A stretch of DNA of 64,000 bases from JAIVGV01 sp036389335 (GTDB taxonomy: Bacteria > Acidobacteriota > Blastocatellia > Pyrinomonadales > Pyrinomonadaceae), in the NCBI GenBank assembly GCA_036389335.1, contig DASVQC010000077.1, forward strand, positions 1 to 64,000, read 5' to 3'. The notes beneath the pieces were generated by a model. The model had not been told where the DNA came from, searched no databases, and was given only the letters and a program-made list of their open reading frames with translations. Positions 1-8,714 of the stretch are shown here, one piece after another (within the stretch, counting starts at the first letter, position 1; each line of letters begins with the position of its first letter). Both the position numbers and the translations under genes were made by a program.

Positions 1-29
1 CAGAGGGCACGGAGGGGGCACAGAGAACA
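1..29. repeat. Truncated arm of a CAGAG-type intergenic repeat
   Basis: The window opens inside a short-period repeat (CAGAGGGCACGGAGG, then CACAGAGAAC) matching the arms of the hairpin repeats near 10.2 and 12.2 kb. Only one arm is visible because the element crosses the window edge. Confidence 0.6.
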
Positions 30-36
30 GCTAAAA

Positions 37-1407
37 CTAGGACACAACTGGTCGCTCGATCAACTTGATCAGCCTGTAGGCGGGGTAGCTGGCGACGAGC
101 AGCGACAACGCGTAGAGGCTATCGCGCGTCTCACCGGCGAGATCAGCCGCGACCGCGCCGATTAAGAACGCGACCGAGCCCGCGAGCGCGAGCGCGGTCG
201 TCCACGGGTAGCCCCACGCGCGGAACGGTCGCCGGGCGCGCGGCTCGCGCCGCCGCAGGACGAAGAGCGAGGCGAAGGTCATCGTGTAGTTGGCGACGAA
301 GAAGAACGAGAGCCCGGCGATGATCTTCGCGAACGTGCCGCTCAGGAGGATGAAGAGCACGGCGACCGCGCAACTGACGAAGAGCGCGACCGCCGGCGTG
401 CCGCCCGCGTTGACGCGCGCGGCGCGCTCCGAGAAGAGCCGGTCGCGGCTCATCGCGAAGAGCACGCGCGTCGCCATCAGGTGGTAGGCGTTCAGTCCGC
501 TCAGCATCGAGACGACGGTCAGCGCGCGGATCACGCGGTCGCCGCTCGCGCCGAAGAGTTGCCCCGCCGCCGCGCCGACCGCGAGGTCTGATCCGGCCAC
601 GCGCGAGATGGGCAGCACGTAGAGCAGCGCGAGGTTGACGAGCAGGTAGATGGCGAGCACCAAGAGCACGCCGCCGAAGAGCGAGCGCGGGATGTCGCGC
701 GCGGGGTCTTTGACCTCCTCGGAAAAGTAAACGACGCCCGCCCAGCCGTCGTATGTGTAGATCACGGCTTGCAGGGCGAGGACGACGGCGAGGCCGAGCG
801 TGAGGCCGCGGGGCAGTTGCGCCGCTTCGGTGGCCGCGCCGCGCGCGCCCCCTAACGCGAAGCAGGCGACGACGAGCGCGGCGAAGGCGAGACACTTGGC
901 GAGGCTCGTCAGGTTCTGCACCGAGCCGCCCCAGCGTATGCCGCGCCACTGGACGAGGGCGAAGAGGACTGCGACCGAGACGGCGACGGACGCGCCGCGA
1001 CCGTTGATCGAGGGGAAGAGCGCGACGGCGTAGTCGCCGATGACGACGGAGACGGCGGCGGTCGTGCCGCAGGTGGAGAGCCAGTCGCTCCAGCCGACGA
1101 GGAAGCCCGCGTAGTCGCCGAGCGCGCGCCGCGCGAAGACGTACTGCCCGCCCGAGCGCGGCAGCATCGTGCCGAGTTCCGCGACGGCGTTCGCGCCGAG
1201 CAGGGCGTACGCGCCGCCCGCGACCCAGACGGCGAGGAAGAGCCACGCGTGCGGCAACTGCTTCGCCACGTCGCCGGGGGCGCGCAGGATGCCTGCGCCG
1301 ATGGTGTTGCCGACGATGACGGCGAGCCCGAAGCCGACGCCTAAGACGCGCAGCAGTTTCCCGCCCGTTCGCGGCGGGCGCGGGTGAGTCTGTGACGGGT
1401 CGTTCAA
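37..1407 (-). CDS. APC-family amino acid permease
   Basis: A 456-residue polytopic inner-membrane protein of the amino acid-polyamine-organocation superfamily, expected to import or exchange amino acids. The sequence shows about 12 hydrophobic segments. The first carries the family's glycine-rich motif (GNTIGAGILRAPGDVA, near residues 33-48), the region that binds the substrate backbone in this family. The only plausible start found is TTG at 1407 with no clear Shine-Dalgarno, so the N-terminus is uncertain. It is divergent from the amino acid dehydrogenase gene at 1437, only 29 bp away, which suggests (inference) a shared role in branched-chain or aromatic amino acid use. The substrate cannot be told from sequence. 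A second, distant paralogue lies at 32078-33493. Confidence 0.88.
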   Translation of the reverse strand: MNDPSQTHPRPPRTGGKLLRVLGVGFGLAVIVGNTIGAGILRAPGDVAKQLPHAWLFLAVWVAGGAYALLGANAVAELGTMLPRSGGQYVFARRALGDYAGFLVGWSDWLSTCGTTAAVSVVIGDYAVALFPSINGRGASVAVSVAVLFALVQWRGIRWGGSVQNLTSLAKCLAFAALVVACFALGGARGAATEAAQLPRGLTLGLAVVLALQAVIYTYDGWAGVVYFSEEVKDPARDIPRSLFGGVLLVLAIYLLVNLALLYVLPISRVAGSDLAVGAAAGQLFGASGDRVIRALTVVSMLSGLNAYHLMATRVLFAMSRDRLFSERAARVNAGGTPAVALFVSCAVAVLFILLSGTFAKIIAGLSFFFVANYTMTFASLFVLRRREPRARRPFRAWGYPWTTALALAGSVAFLIGAVAADLAGETRDSLYALSLLVASYPAYRLIKLIERPVVS

Positions 1408-1436
1408 GCGGGTTGCAGTATAAACCGGGAGGTCGA

Positions 1437-2495
1437 ATGCTCAAGATCATTTCTGAGGACGGCGCGGCGTCGGGGCACGAAAAGATCGTCTTCGCCGAAG
1501 ACGAAGAGATCGGCTACCGCGCCTTCGTCGCGGTTCACAGCACCGCGCTCGGGCCCGCGCTCGGCGGCACGCGGCTGTGGCATTACACGAGTCTGGACGA
1601 GGCGCGCACCGACGCGCTCAGGCTCGCGCGCGGGATGACCTACAAGAACGCGCTCGCCGGCCTTCCGTTCGGCGGCGGCAAGTCAGTCCTCGCGGGCGAC
1701 GCGCGCTCTCTCGACCGCGAAAAAGTTTTCCGCGCTCACGGTCGCGTCGTCGAATCGCTCGGCGGCTCCTACATCACCGCCGAAGACGTGAACACCTCGC
1801 CCGCCGACATGGAGTTCATCCGGCAAGAAACGAACTACGTCGCCGGCCTCATCGGTCGCTCCGGCGACCCGTCGCCCGTCACGGCGCACGGCGTCTTCCG
1901 CGCGATTCAGGCTTCGGCGAAGTACCGCTGGGGGTCTGACTCGCTCGCGGGAAGGACGGTCGCGCTGCAAGGCTGCGGGCACGTCGGCTACCATCTCGCG
2001 CGCGAACTGGCGGAAGCCGGCGCGCGCCTCGTAGCGACCGACTTCGACGCGGCGAAGCTCGCGCGCGTGGTCGCGGAGTTCGGCGCGCGCGCGGTCACGC
2101 TCGCGGAGATTTACGACGCGCGCGCGGACATCTTCGCGCCGTGCGCGCTGGGCGGCGTCGTCAACGACGAGACGATCCCGCGCCTGCTCGTAGAGATCGT
2201 CGCGGGCGCGGCGAACAACCAACTGCTCGAAGCGCGCCACGGCGACGCCCTCGCCGCGCGCGGCACGCTCTACGCGCCCGACTACGTCGCCAACGCGGGC
2301 GGCGTCATCAACGGCACGACCGAGCTGCTCGGCTGGGACGACGCGCGCGCGCGCGGCAAAGTCCACGCCATCTACGACACGCTGCTCGAAATCTTCGCCG
2401 CCGCCGAAGCCGCGGGCACCACGCCCGCGCGCGCCGCCGACGCGCTCGCCGAACGCCGCGTCGAAGAAGCGCGCGCCGCGCGGAGTAATCCGTAG
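1437..2495 (+). CDS. Leu/Val/Phe-type amino acid dehydrogenase (Glu/Leu/Phe/Val dehydrogenase family)
   Basis: NAD-dependent oxidative deaminase that interconverts an amino acid (leucine, valine or phenylalanine class) with its 2-oxo acid and ammonium. The start at 1437 is chosen because a GGGAGG ribosome site lies just upstream; an in-frame start at 1392 would overlap the divergent permease. The 352-residue length is typical of leucine/phenylalanine dehydrogenases and shorter than glutamate dehydrogenase. Visible hallmarks are the glycine-rich catalytic-lysine segment LPFGGGKSVL in the N-terminal domain and the Rossmann motif ALQGCGHVGYHLA with an acidic residue (ATDFD) at the end of the second strand, which favours NAD. 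A C-terminal NAGGVINGTTEL motif completes the fold. The exact substrate is not decided. Confidence 0.9.
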   Translation: MLKIISEDGAASGHEKIVFAEDEEIGYRAFVAVHSTALGPALGGTRLWHYTSLDEARTDALRLARGMTYKNALAGLPFGGGKSVLAGDARSLDREKVFRAHGRVVESLGGSYITAEDVNTSPADMEFIRQETNYVAGLIGRSGDPSPVTAHGVFRAIQASAKYRWGSDSLAGRTVALQGCGHVGYHLARELAEAGARLVATDFDAAKLARVVAEFGARAVTLAEIYDARADIFAPCALGGVVNDETIPRLLVEIVAGAANNQLLEARHGDALAARGTLYAPDYVANAGGVINGTTELLGWDDARARGKVHAIYDTLLEIFAAAEAAGTTPARAADALAERRVEEARAARSNP

Positions 2496-2601
2496 GGGCG
2501 TGGCCCGCCGCGCGACGGCGAACCCGATTCCGATCAATCGACATCCAACCGGCATCGCCGTTCGAGCGACGGCGGGGGCGGGGCCCGGCCCCCGCCCCTA
2601 C
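2492..2601. repeat. Intergenic inverted repeat bounded by GTAGGGGCG / CGCCCCTAC
   Basis: A 110-bp element starts with GTAGGGGCGTGGCCCG and ends with GGCCCCCGCCCCTAC, so its tips are inverted repeats. A second internal hairpin of GGGGGC/GCCCCC type lies at its right end. The left tip overlaps the TAG stop codon of the preceding dehydrogenase gene. It is REP- or MITE-like in shape, but no second copy is visible here. Confidence 0.55.
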
Positions 2602-2644
2602 ATTTTCGCTCGTCGTTCAAGGTATATTCTTCGCCGGAAGGTTA

Positions 2645-3577
2645 ATGATGACAAGACGCTTCGTCGGGATCGTTTGCGGCCTGCTCGCGCTGGCCGTCGT
2701 GTGCCTGCCGCAGGGCGAAAAGGCGTCGCCCGCGCTCGCCTCGCTCGTCGAGGCGGAACGCGCCTTCGCGCGCGCGAGCGTGGAGCGCGGCGTGCGCGAC
2801 TCCTTCATCGAGTTCTTCGCCGAGGACGGGATCGGCTTCCAGCCGGGACCCGTCAAGGCGCGCGCCGCCTTCCTCAGCCGCCCCGCGCCAGCCGCCCCGC
2901 CGCCCGTCACGCTCGACTGGTTCCCCGTCCACGGCGACGTCTCGGCCACAGGCGATCTGGGCTACACCACGGGGCCCTACGTGCGCACCGACAACTCGCC
3001 GCAGAAGCGCCCGCCCGCCTACGGCTACTACTTCAGCGTCTGGCGCAAACAGGCGGACGGCGCGTGGAAGGTGGCGCTCGATCTCGGCATCCCGACCCCC
3101 GCGCTCGATCTCGCGGCGCCGGGGGCGAAGGACTTCAGCCCGGCGCGGCGGACGGGGTGGAAGCCCGGGCGCGGCGCGCAAGACGCTCCCTCCGCGCGCG
3201 ATGAGCTGCTCGCGGCGGAGCGCGCGTTCGCGGGGGCCGCACTGACCGACGGCGTCGAGCGCGCGTTCGCGGGCCGCGTCCTCGACGACGCGAGGTTCTA
3301 CCACAGCGGCGCGCTGCCGGTCGTCGGCGCGAAGGCCATCAGCGCGTACCTCTCCGCAAACGTCGCGAAGTTTTCGTGGGACGTGACGGACGCGGGCGCG
3401 GCACGCTCGGGCGACTTCGGCTACACTTACGGGAGCTACGAACTCGTCCCGGCCATCGGCAAGGGGGACGGCAAGACCGAGACGGGCTACTTCGCGCGCG
3501 TGTGGAAGCGCGACGCGCGCGGGCGCTGGCGCGCCGCGATGAGCGTCACGCACGCCGCGCCGCCCGGACAGAACTGA
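2645..3577 (+). CDS. Exported protein with two tandem DUF4440/SnoaL-like (NTF2-fold) domains
   Basis: A 310-residue protein beginning with a hydrophobic signal-type segment (FVGIVCGLLALAVVCL). The remainder is two related units (about residues 30-155 and 180-305). Each starts with a motif of the form LVEAERAFARAS..GVRDSF / LLAAERAFAGAAL..GVERAF and ends with a Tyr/Gly-rich, Trp-containing strand (YYFSVWRKQADGAWKVALD; YFARVWKRDARGRWRAAM). This is the pattern of DUF4440-type NTF2-like domains, so it is probably an internal duplication. A GGAAGG ribosome site precedes the double ATG at 2645/2648. The function is unknown; such folds serve as ligand-binding or small-molecule enzyme scaffolds. It follows the inverted repeat at 2492-2601. 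Confidence 0.75.
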   Translation: MMTRRFVGIVCGLLALAVVCLPQGEKASPALASLVEAERAFARASVERGVRDSFIEFFAEDGIGFQPGPVKARAAFLSRPAPAAPPPVTLDWFPVHGDVSATGDLGYTTGPYVRTDNSPQKRPPAYGYYFSVWRKQADGAWKVALDLGIPTPALDLAAPGAKDFSPARRTGWKPGRGAQDAPSARDELLAAERAFAGAALTDGVERAFAGRVLDDARFYHSGALPVVGAKAISAYLSANVAKFSWDVTDAGAARSGDFGYTYGSYELVPAIGKGDGKTETGYFARVWKRDARGRWRAAMSVTHAAPPGQN

Positions 3578-3667
3578 GTTTCGCCCTCCGGGCGAGGGCG
3601 GCCTCGTGCCGCCGTCGGTGGTGGCGAAAAATCGCAGGGCGTGGGGTGAGCATTAGGGAGGGGCGGG

Positions 3668-4216
3668 ATGAGTGCTGAGCGGAAACTTGAGACGGCGACT
3701 TTGGCGGGCGGGTGCTTCTGGTGCGTCGAGGCCGTGTTCGACGAGCTGCGTGGGGTCGAGTCGGTCGTCTCCGGCTACACGGGCGGCGACGCGCCGCAGC
3801 CGACCTACCAGCAGGTCTGCTCCGGCGCGACCGGCCACGCCGAGGCGGTGCGCGTCAGTTTCGATCCCGGCGTCGTCTCGTTCCGCGAGATTTTAGAAAT
3901 CTTCTTCACCGTCCACGACCCGACGACCTTGAACCGGCAGGGCGCGGACGTAGGCACGCAGTACCGCTCCGCCATCTTCTACCACACGCCGGAGCAGCGC
4001 GAGACCGCCGAGCGCGTCGTCGCCGAGCTGGACGCGCAGAAGCTCTGGGACGCGCCCATCGTCACGCAGATCGCGCCGCTCGCCGAGTTCTACCCGGCGG
4101 AGGACTACCACCAAAAGTATTTCCGCAACAACCCCGGCCAAGGCTACTGCCGCGCCGTCGTCGCGCCGAAGGTGGCGAAGTTCCGCCAGAAGTTTTTGGA
4201 GAAGTTGAAGAGCTAG
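3668..4216 (+). CDS. msrA: Peptide methionine-S-sulfoxide reductase
   Basis: Reduces the S-diastereomer of methionine sulfoxide in oxidised proteins, using thioredoxin-type electrons. The 182-residue length is standard for single-domain MsrA. The catalytic signature GGCFWC is at residues 14-19, with the sulfenic-acid-forming Cys16. A C-terminal GQGYC supplies a likely resolving cysteine, and the conserved AEDYHQKYF stretch is present. The catalytic residue is an ordinary TGC cysteine, although the genome encodes SelB (38562-40481), so this MsrA is not a selenoprotein. GGAGGGG lies directly upstream of the ATG. No MsrB partner is adjacent. Confidence 0.97.
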   Translation: MSAERKLETATLAGGCFWCVEAVFDELRGVESVVSGYTGGDAPQPTYQQVCSGATGHAEAVRVSFDPGVVSFREILEIFFTVHDPTTLNRQGADVGTQYRSAIFYHTPEQRETAERVVAELDAQKLWDAPIVTQIAPLAEFYPAEDYHQKYFRNNPGQGYCRAVVAPKVAKFRQKFLEKLKS

Positions 4217-4237
4217 GACGACGCCCGCGCGCCGACG

Positions 4238-4831
4238 TTAGAGCCTGTCGCGCACGGCGCGGCGCACCAGCTCGACCGTCAGGCCGTAGACGAGGTGCGA
4301 GGCGAGCGAGTAGGCGTGCGTCGAGACGGGGTACTCGGTCGGCGTCTTCGAGAGTCCGAGCAGGGGCACGAGCCCCTCGTCCGCCGTGAGCCACACCGCC
4401 GCGCCGAGGGGCAAGCCCGCGCCCGCCGTCAAGACGGGCGCGAGTTCCGCCGCCGCGCCGTAGAGCGCGCCCGTCCCCGCGCCGAAGGCGTAGTGAACAG
4501 CCGTGCCCGCCGTCTCCTTCTCACTCTCCGTCAACTCGTGATCGAAGACGCCGACGGCAATCGCCGAGGCGGTGCGCTCCGCCGCGTCGTCGTCTTCCGA
4601 GTCCACCCCGCGCTCGCGCAGCATCTCCCCCGCGCCGCGGTGCGGCGAGCCCTGCTGCATCGACTGCGCGCCGTGGCCGCGCTCCTCGCCTTCGGCGAGC
4701 CTCTGCCACAACTGCTGAAACTGATTCATCGCCAGCGAAGCGACGAACCCCCCGACCAGCCCCGCGACGACGCCCTTCGCCACGTCGCCCGCGCGCCCGC
4801 CCCCGCCCGATCCCGTCTCGTTGTCGCCCAT
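4238..4831 (-). CDS. DUF1440-like (YagU-type) small membrane protein
   Basis: A 197-residue protein. The start at 4831 (MGDNETG) is preferred over an upstream in-frame ATG because GGGAGG sits just ahead of it. After a glycine-rich N-terminus comes a hydrophobic glycine-zipper segment (GVVAGLVGGFVASLAM), a polar middle, and further hydrophobic stretches (AVHYAFGAGTGALYGAA, LVPLLGL), ending with a conserved SHLVYGLTVELVRR. This resembles DUF1440 (E. coli YagU) proteins, inner-membrane proteins of poorly known function. It lies downstream of the DUF1622 gene on the same strand (gap about 36 bp), a probable two-gene unit. Confidence 0.7.
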   Translation of the reverse strand: MGDNETGSGGGGRAGDVAKGVVAGLVGGFVASLAMNQFQQLWQRLAEGEERGHGAQSMQQGSPHRGAGEMLRERGVDSEDDDAAERTASAIAVGVFDHELTESEKETAGTAVHYAFGAGTGALYGAAAELAPVLTAGAGLPLGAAVWLTADEGLVPLLGLSKTPTEYPVSTHAYSLASHLVYGLTVELVRRAVRDRL

Positions 4832-4867
4832 GTCGCCTCCCGGTCGAATGATCCCACCCGGCACGCC

Positions 4868-5329
4868 TCAAAGCGGCGCGGGCGTCGTCCCGTCCTCGGC
4901 GAGCGCGTCGGCGCGCACGCCGCCGCCGCGCGTCGCCTCGCGCTCGTCGCGCATCTCGCGCGTCAGGAAAAAGTTGAGCGTCGTGCGGATGACGGCTATC
5001 GCGCCGAGCTTGCCGATGCGATCCCAGCTCGGGGCGACCGCCGTCGAGAGGATGTCCGCGCCGAGCTGGAATTCGAGCGCGAGCGCGAGGTAGCGCGCCA
5101 GCGTCAGGCGGATGCGGTTGTAGCTCTCGACCCGCGGCGGCACGAGCGCGCGCGCGAACTGGTAGGCGGCGACGCAGACGCCGAGGCCGATGACGACCGC
5201 GCCCGTCGTCTCGACGAAGAGCCGCAGCCACTGCACGGCGTTGCCGACCGCCGACTCGACGCCGCCGCTCGCGGGCGAGCGGACGAAGCTGTCGGCGGTC
5301 TCCTGCGCGAGGTAGATGAGCGCCAGCAT
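4868..5329 (-). CDS. DUF1622 integral membrane protein
   Basis: A 153-residue protein with three apparent membrane segments (WLRLFVETTGAVVIGLGVC; the RYLALALEFQLGADILSTAV region; AIAVIRTTLNFFL). The arrangement and the motif LARYLALALEFQLGADIL..A are characteristic of DUF1622, a family of unknown function. It is probably transcribed with the DUF1440-like gene just downstream. The roughly 160 bp upstream, up to the phenylalanine hydroxylase gene end at 5489, carries no other gene that I can see. Confidence 0.8.
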   Translation of the reverse strand: MLALIYLAQETADSFVRSPASGGVESAVGNAVQWLRLFVETTGAVVIGLGVCVAAYQFARALVPPRVESYNRIRLTLARYLALALEFQLGADILSTAVAPSWDRIGKLGAIAVIRTTLNFFLTREMRDEREATRGGGVRADALAEDGTTPAPL

Positions 5330-5488
5330 CTGAGTTTATCCGACCGTCTCGGACGCGACCCGCCCGGCTTCGCCGTCCAAGTCTGCGACACAGAACGCGC
5401 CCGACGTAGCCGACGCGGCTGCGAAATCTTTACCGACGCCCAATACTAAGCCACTTCGCGCCCGGCGCAAACGCCGCGCGCGCCCCCT

Positions 5489-6382
5489 TCACACGCGGGT
5501 GAGATACGTGTAGAGCGTCTCGCACACGGAGTCGAACGAGTCGGCGCAGAAGAGCGTGGGCTGGAAGCTCGTCGGATCATACTCCGTGCGCGCGGCCTCG
5601 TCGGGGTCGAGCGGGCGCAGCCGCGCGCGCCGCATCGCCTCCAGCTCGCCCGCCGAAGAGAGCAGCCCCGTGCCGTAGGCTTTCACCTCGCCGCCCTCGC
5701 GCAACACCCCGAACTCGACGGTGAACCAGTAGACGCGCGCGAGCCGCTCGAAGGATTCCTCCCCCTTCGCGATCTTGACGGCTTCGCCGAAGAGCCGGTT
5801 GAGCGCGGCCAGCCGCGGGCTCGCGAGCGTGGCGGCGTGGCCGAGCAGTTCGTGAACCACGTCGGGCTCCGGCGTGTAGAGCGGCGTCGAGTGGTGGCGG
5901 ATGTACTGCGTGCAGAGGAAGACCCCGCCGGCGAGCGATTCGAGGAAGACGCGCGGCTCGACGAGCCCCGCGACCGGCTCCAAACGGAAGCCGCTGATGG
6001 ATTGCACCCGCGCCGACACTTCGCCGAGCTGCGGGATGCGGTCGCGCGGCAGATCGAGTCGGCGCACGGCGGCGAGGTATTCGGCGCACGCGAACTCGGC
6101 GTGGCGCGGGCCGAGCGCGTCGAGCACGGTGCGCCACAGCGCGTTCTCCTCTTCGGTGTAAGGGGCGTCGGGCACGGCCTCGCCCGTCCTGTGATCGAGC
6201 GCGAGGCGGGCGATGCGGTTGCGGCGCGCGCGGTACTCCGGGTCGCGGAAGCCCGGGTGATCCGGATCGAGCCGGACGAGTGAGGTGCGATCATTCGCCG
6301 CGGGCTCGTGCGCCCCGGCTGCGACGGGCCGCGCGTCGGCGTGATCGCTGAGCGGTGTCGTCTTCGCTGCTTGGGTGTTCAT
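5489..6382 (-). CDS. phhA: Phenylalanine 4-monooxygenase (pterin- and iron-dependent)
   Basis: Hydroxylates L-phenylalanine to tyrosine with tetrahydrobiopterin and O2, the first step of phenylalanine breakdown. The 297-residue catalytic-only form is typical of bacteria. The iron ligands are visible: the two histidines of PDVVHELLGH (His177, His182) and a glutamate in YWFTVEFG (Glu223). The pterin-site stretch around CTQYIRHHSTPLYTPEPD is intact. The first 45 residues are a low-complexity extension. The start is ATG at 6382 with an AAGGAG about 11 bases upstream. No pterin dehydratase (phhB) is adjacent, so this looks monocistronic. A strong terminator for the upstream amidase lies at 6521-6573. 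Confidence 0.95.
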   Translation of the reverse strand: MNTQAAKTTPLSDHADARPVAAGAHEPAANDRTSLVRLDPDHPGFRDPEYRARRNRIARLALDHRTGEAVPDAPYTEEENALWRTVLDALGPRHAEFACAEYLAAVRRLDLPRDRIPQLGEVSARVQSISGFRLEPVAGLVEPRVFLESLAGGVFLCTQYIRHHSTPLYTPEPDVVHELLGHAATLASPRLAALNRLFGEAVKIAKGEESFERLARVYWFTVEFGVLREGGEVKAYGTGLLSSAGELEAMRRARLRPLDPDEAARTEYDPTSFQPTLFCADSFDSVCETLYTYLTRV

Positions 6383-6520
6383 AACTTCTGAGCTCCTTCA
6401 CGCTCTTTCGGGTTAATCCCAACCGCTGCGCCTTCTCCGCGCCCCCGCGTCAAAATTCTTCGGAGCGCGGGGGCGCGAAGCAGACGGGTGAGGTTTTCGT
6501 GATGCGCCCCGGCGGGGGGC

Positions 6521-6573
6521 AAAAAAGGGCCGGCCACCGAATCTCCCGCGTCGGAAGGTTCGGTGGCCGGCCC
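6521..6573 (-). terminator. Rho-independent terminator after the amidase gene
   Basis: On the minus strand a perfect 15-bp stem (GGGCCGGCCACCGAA and its complement) with a 17-nt loop is followed at once by TTTTTT. It sits between the amidase stop (6745) and the phhA start (6382), so it ends amidase transcription. It is among the strongest intrinsic terminators in the window. Confidence 0.88.
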
Positions 6574-6744
6574 AGTGAAAACTGTTTTCGCGTCCGCCTT
6601 ACGTCACGTGGCGCGCACAGCCCCTCGCCGCCCCACCCCTCCGCGCGGTGGGCGTGGCGTAATAGTAATAACGAGTGCTGTGGCCGACGTTTCGCATCGC
6701 GAACTCTAAGGGGCGGCGCTCCTGCCGCGCCGCACGTCGCTACA

Positions 6745-8463
6745 CTAACTCCCGCAGCGCAGTCGTGTCAACGGCTGCGGCTGCGGGCGGGCGTCGAAGT
6801 CGGAGGTCTCCTGCGCCGTCAGCTCGGCGCGCGGCAGGAACCTCGGGGCGCGGCGGAGTTTGGTGGCCTGCTCGAAGGCGTAGGCGAGCGCGATCAGCTT
6901 CGGCTCGGCGTAGGCCGCGCCGAAGAAGGAGAGGCCGACCGGGAGCCCCCGGACGTAGCCCGCCGGGACGGTGACGTGCGGGTAGCCCGCGACCGCCGAG
7001 AGCGTGGAGAAGCCGCCCGTGAAGTGGTCGCCGTTGACGAGATCGGTCGTCCACGGCGGCCCCCCCGTGGGCGCGACGAAGGCGTCGAGGCGGAGCTTCT
7101 GCGCGACGGCGTCGATGCCCTGCGCGCGCGAGAGGCGGTGGTTCTTGGCGACGGCGGCGAGGTAGTCTTTCGAGGTGAGCGGCCCCTTCGCCTCGGCCTG
7201 CTGGAACAGCTCCTGCCCGAAGTAGGGCATCTCGCGCGCGCGGTTGTCTTCGTTGAACTTGATCAGCTCCTTGAGCGTGCGCGCGCCCGGCTGCGCCCCG
7301 CGCTCCGCGAGGTACTTGTTGAGGTCGGCCTTGAACTCGAAGAGCAGGACTTGAAACTCAGACGCGTCGAGCTGGCCGCCCGTCGGGATGTCAGCCGGAT
7401 CTACCACGGTCGCGCCCGCGCGCTTCAGCACGTCGATGGCGTCCGCCATCAACTTGTCCACGCGGTCGCTGAAGCCGAAGTATTTTCGCGCGACGCCGAC
7501 GCGCGCACCTTTGAGCGCGCCCGCGTCGAGGAAGCGCGTGTAGTCGGGTTGCGACTTGCCGCGGCTCCCGGCGGTGGCGGGATCGCGCGGGTCTAGCCCC
7601 GTGAGCGCGGAGAGGAGCACGGCGGCGTCGGCGACGGTGCGCGCCATCGGGCCGGCTGTGTCCTGCGTGTGCGAGATGGGGATGATGCCGGCGCGGCTGA
7701 CGAGGCCGACGGTCGGCTTGATGCCGACGAGCGAGTTGGCCGACGAGGGGCAGACGATGGAGCCGTCGGTCTCGGTGCCGATGGCCGCGGCGCAGAGGTT
7801 GGCGCTCGCCGCCGCGCCCGAGCCGGAGCTTGAGCCGCACGGGTTGCGGTCGAGCGCGTAAGGGTTCTTCGTCTGGCCGCCGCGACCGCTCCACCCCGAA
7901 GACGAGTGCGACGAGCGGAAGTTCGCCCACTCGCTCAGGTTCGTCTTGCCCAGAATGACCGCGCCCGCCTCGCGCAGTTTTTGCGCGACGAAAGCGTCGC
8001 GCGGGGCCGGGGAGCCGACGAGCGCGAGCGACCCGGCGGTGGTCTGCATCCGATCAGCCGTGTCGATGTTGTCTTTGATGAGGATCGGAATCCCGTGGAG
8101 CGGGCCGCGCACTCTGCCCGCCTTGCGCTCTCGATCCAGAGACTCGGCGACGGAGACGGCGTCCGGGTTGGTCTCGATGACGGAGTTGAGGGCTGCGCCC
8201 TGCCGGTCAACGTCGTCGATGCGTTCGAGGTAATCTTTCGCGAGCGAGCGGGCGGTGAATTTCCCGGAGCGCATCCCCTCCTGCAACTCCGCGATGGTCA
8301 TCTCTTCGAGCGCGAAAGCCCTGACGGGCGGCGCGGCGGTCGCGCCCGCGTCAGCCGCGGCCCCCGCGACTTCGCCGCGCGGCGTGCAGAGCGCGGGCCG
8401 CGCCGTGGCGGCGAGCGCCGCGCCCGCGAGCGTGCCGCGCAAAAACGTCCTTCGTTTCATCAA
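6745..8463 (-). CDS. Exported amidase (amidase-signature family) with Tat-type leader
   Basis: A 572-residue amidohydrolase of the amidase-signature family, which cleaves C-N amide bonds through a Ser-cisSer-Lys triad. The leader MMKRRTFLRGTLAGAALAAT contains the twin-arginine pattern RRTFLRG, so export folded to the periplasm is likely. The triad is visible: Lys130 in PILIKDNIDT, the cis-serine in the CGSSSGSGAA segment (about residues 209-218), and the nucleophile in TETDGSIVCPSS (Ser235). The downstream GIKPTVGLVSRAGIIPIS is standard. The substrate is unknown; secreted members are often annotated as peptide or aryl-acyl amidases. It is monocistronic, with a terminator at 6521-6573. Confidence 0.92.
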   Translation of the reverse strand: MMKRRTFLRGTLAGAALAATARPALCTPRGEVAGAAADAGATAAPPVRAFALEEMTIAELQEGMRSGKFTARSLAKDYLERIDDVDRQGAALNSVIETNPDAVSVAESLDRERKAGRVRGPLHGIPILIKDNIDTADRMQTTAGSLALVGSPAPRDAFVAQKLREAGAVILGKTNLSEWANFRSSHSSSGWSGRGGQTKNPYALDRNPCGSSSGSGAAASANLCAAAIGTETDGSIVCPSSANSLVGIKPTVGLVSRAGIIPISHTQDTAGPMARTVADAAVLLSALTGLDPRDPATAGSRGKSQPDYTRFLDAGALKGARVGVARKYFGFSDRVDKLMADAIDVLKRAGATVVDPADIPTGGQLDASEFQVLLFEFKADLNKYLAERGAQPGARTLKELIKFNEDNRAREMPYFGQELFQQAEAKGPLTSKDYLAAVAKNHRLSRAQGIDAVAQKLRLDAFVAPTGGPPWTTDLVNGDHFTGGFSTLSAVAGYPHVTVPAGYVRGLPVGLSFFGAAYAEPKLIALAYAFEQATKLRRAPRFLPRAELTAQETSDFDARPQPQPLTRLRCGS

Positions 8464-8530
8464 ACGTCCCTCCGTGGGGAGCGATTGTTGTCGAAGGCGT
8501 TTTGCTTCGTCAAGTCTTATTCAGAAAGCA

Positions 8531-8667
8531 CTCACCGCAAAGGCGCGAGACAAACGATGAAGTATGAACGACGAGCGATGAAGTAAAAACAGTTTGCCCT
8601 TACTTCATCGCTCGTCGTTCATACTTCATCATTCCCCTTTGCGCGAACTCTGCGCCTCCGCGGTGAA
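8531..8667. repeat. Nested intergenic inverted repeat (GATGAAGTATGAACG type inside CACCGC type)
   Basis: The inner arms at 8556-8586 and 8600-8630 are perfect complements beginning GATGAAGTATGAACGACG. They are flanked by an outer imperfect pair, CTCACCGCAAAGGCGC at 8531 and GCGCCTCCGCGGTGAA ending at 8667. One repeat family therefore appears inserted inside another. The element fills the space upstream of the amidase gene. No coding sense is seen. Confidence 0.75.
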
Positions 8668-8714
8668 ATCTGACTACCGCCACACTCAGGATCAAACTGG
8701 GCCGCCGCCCCGCG

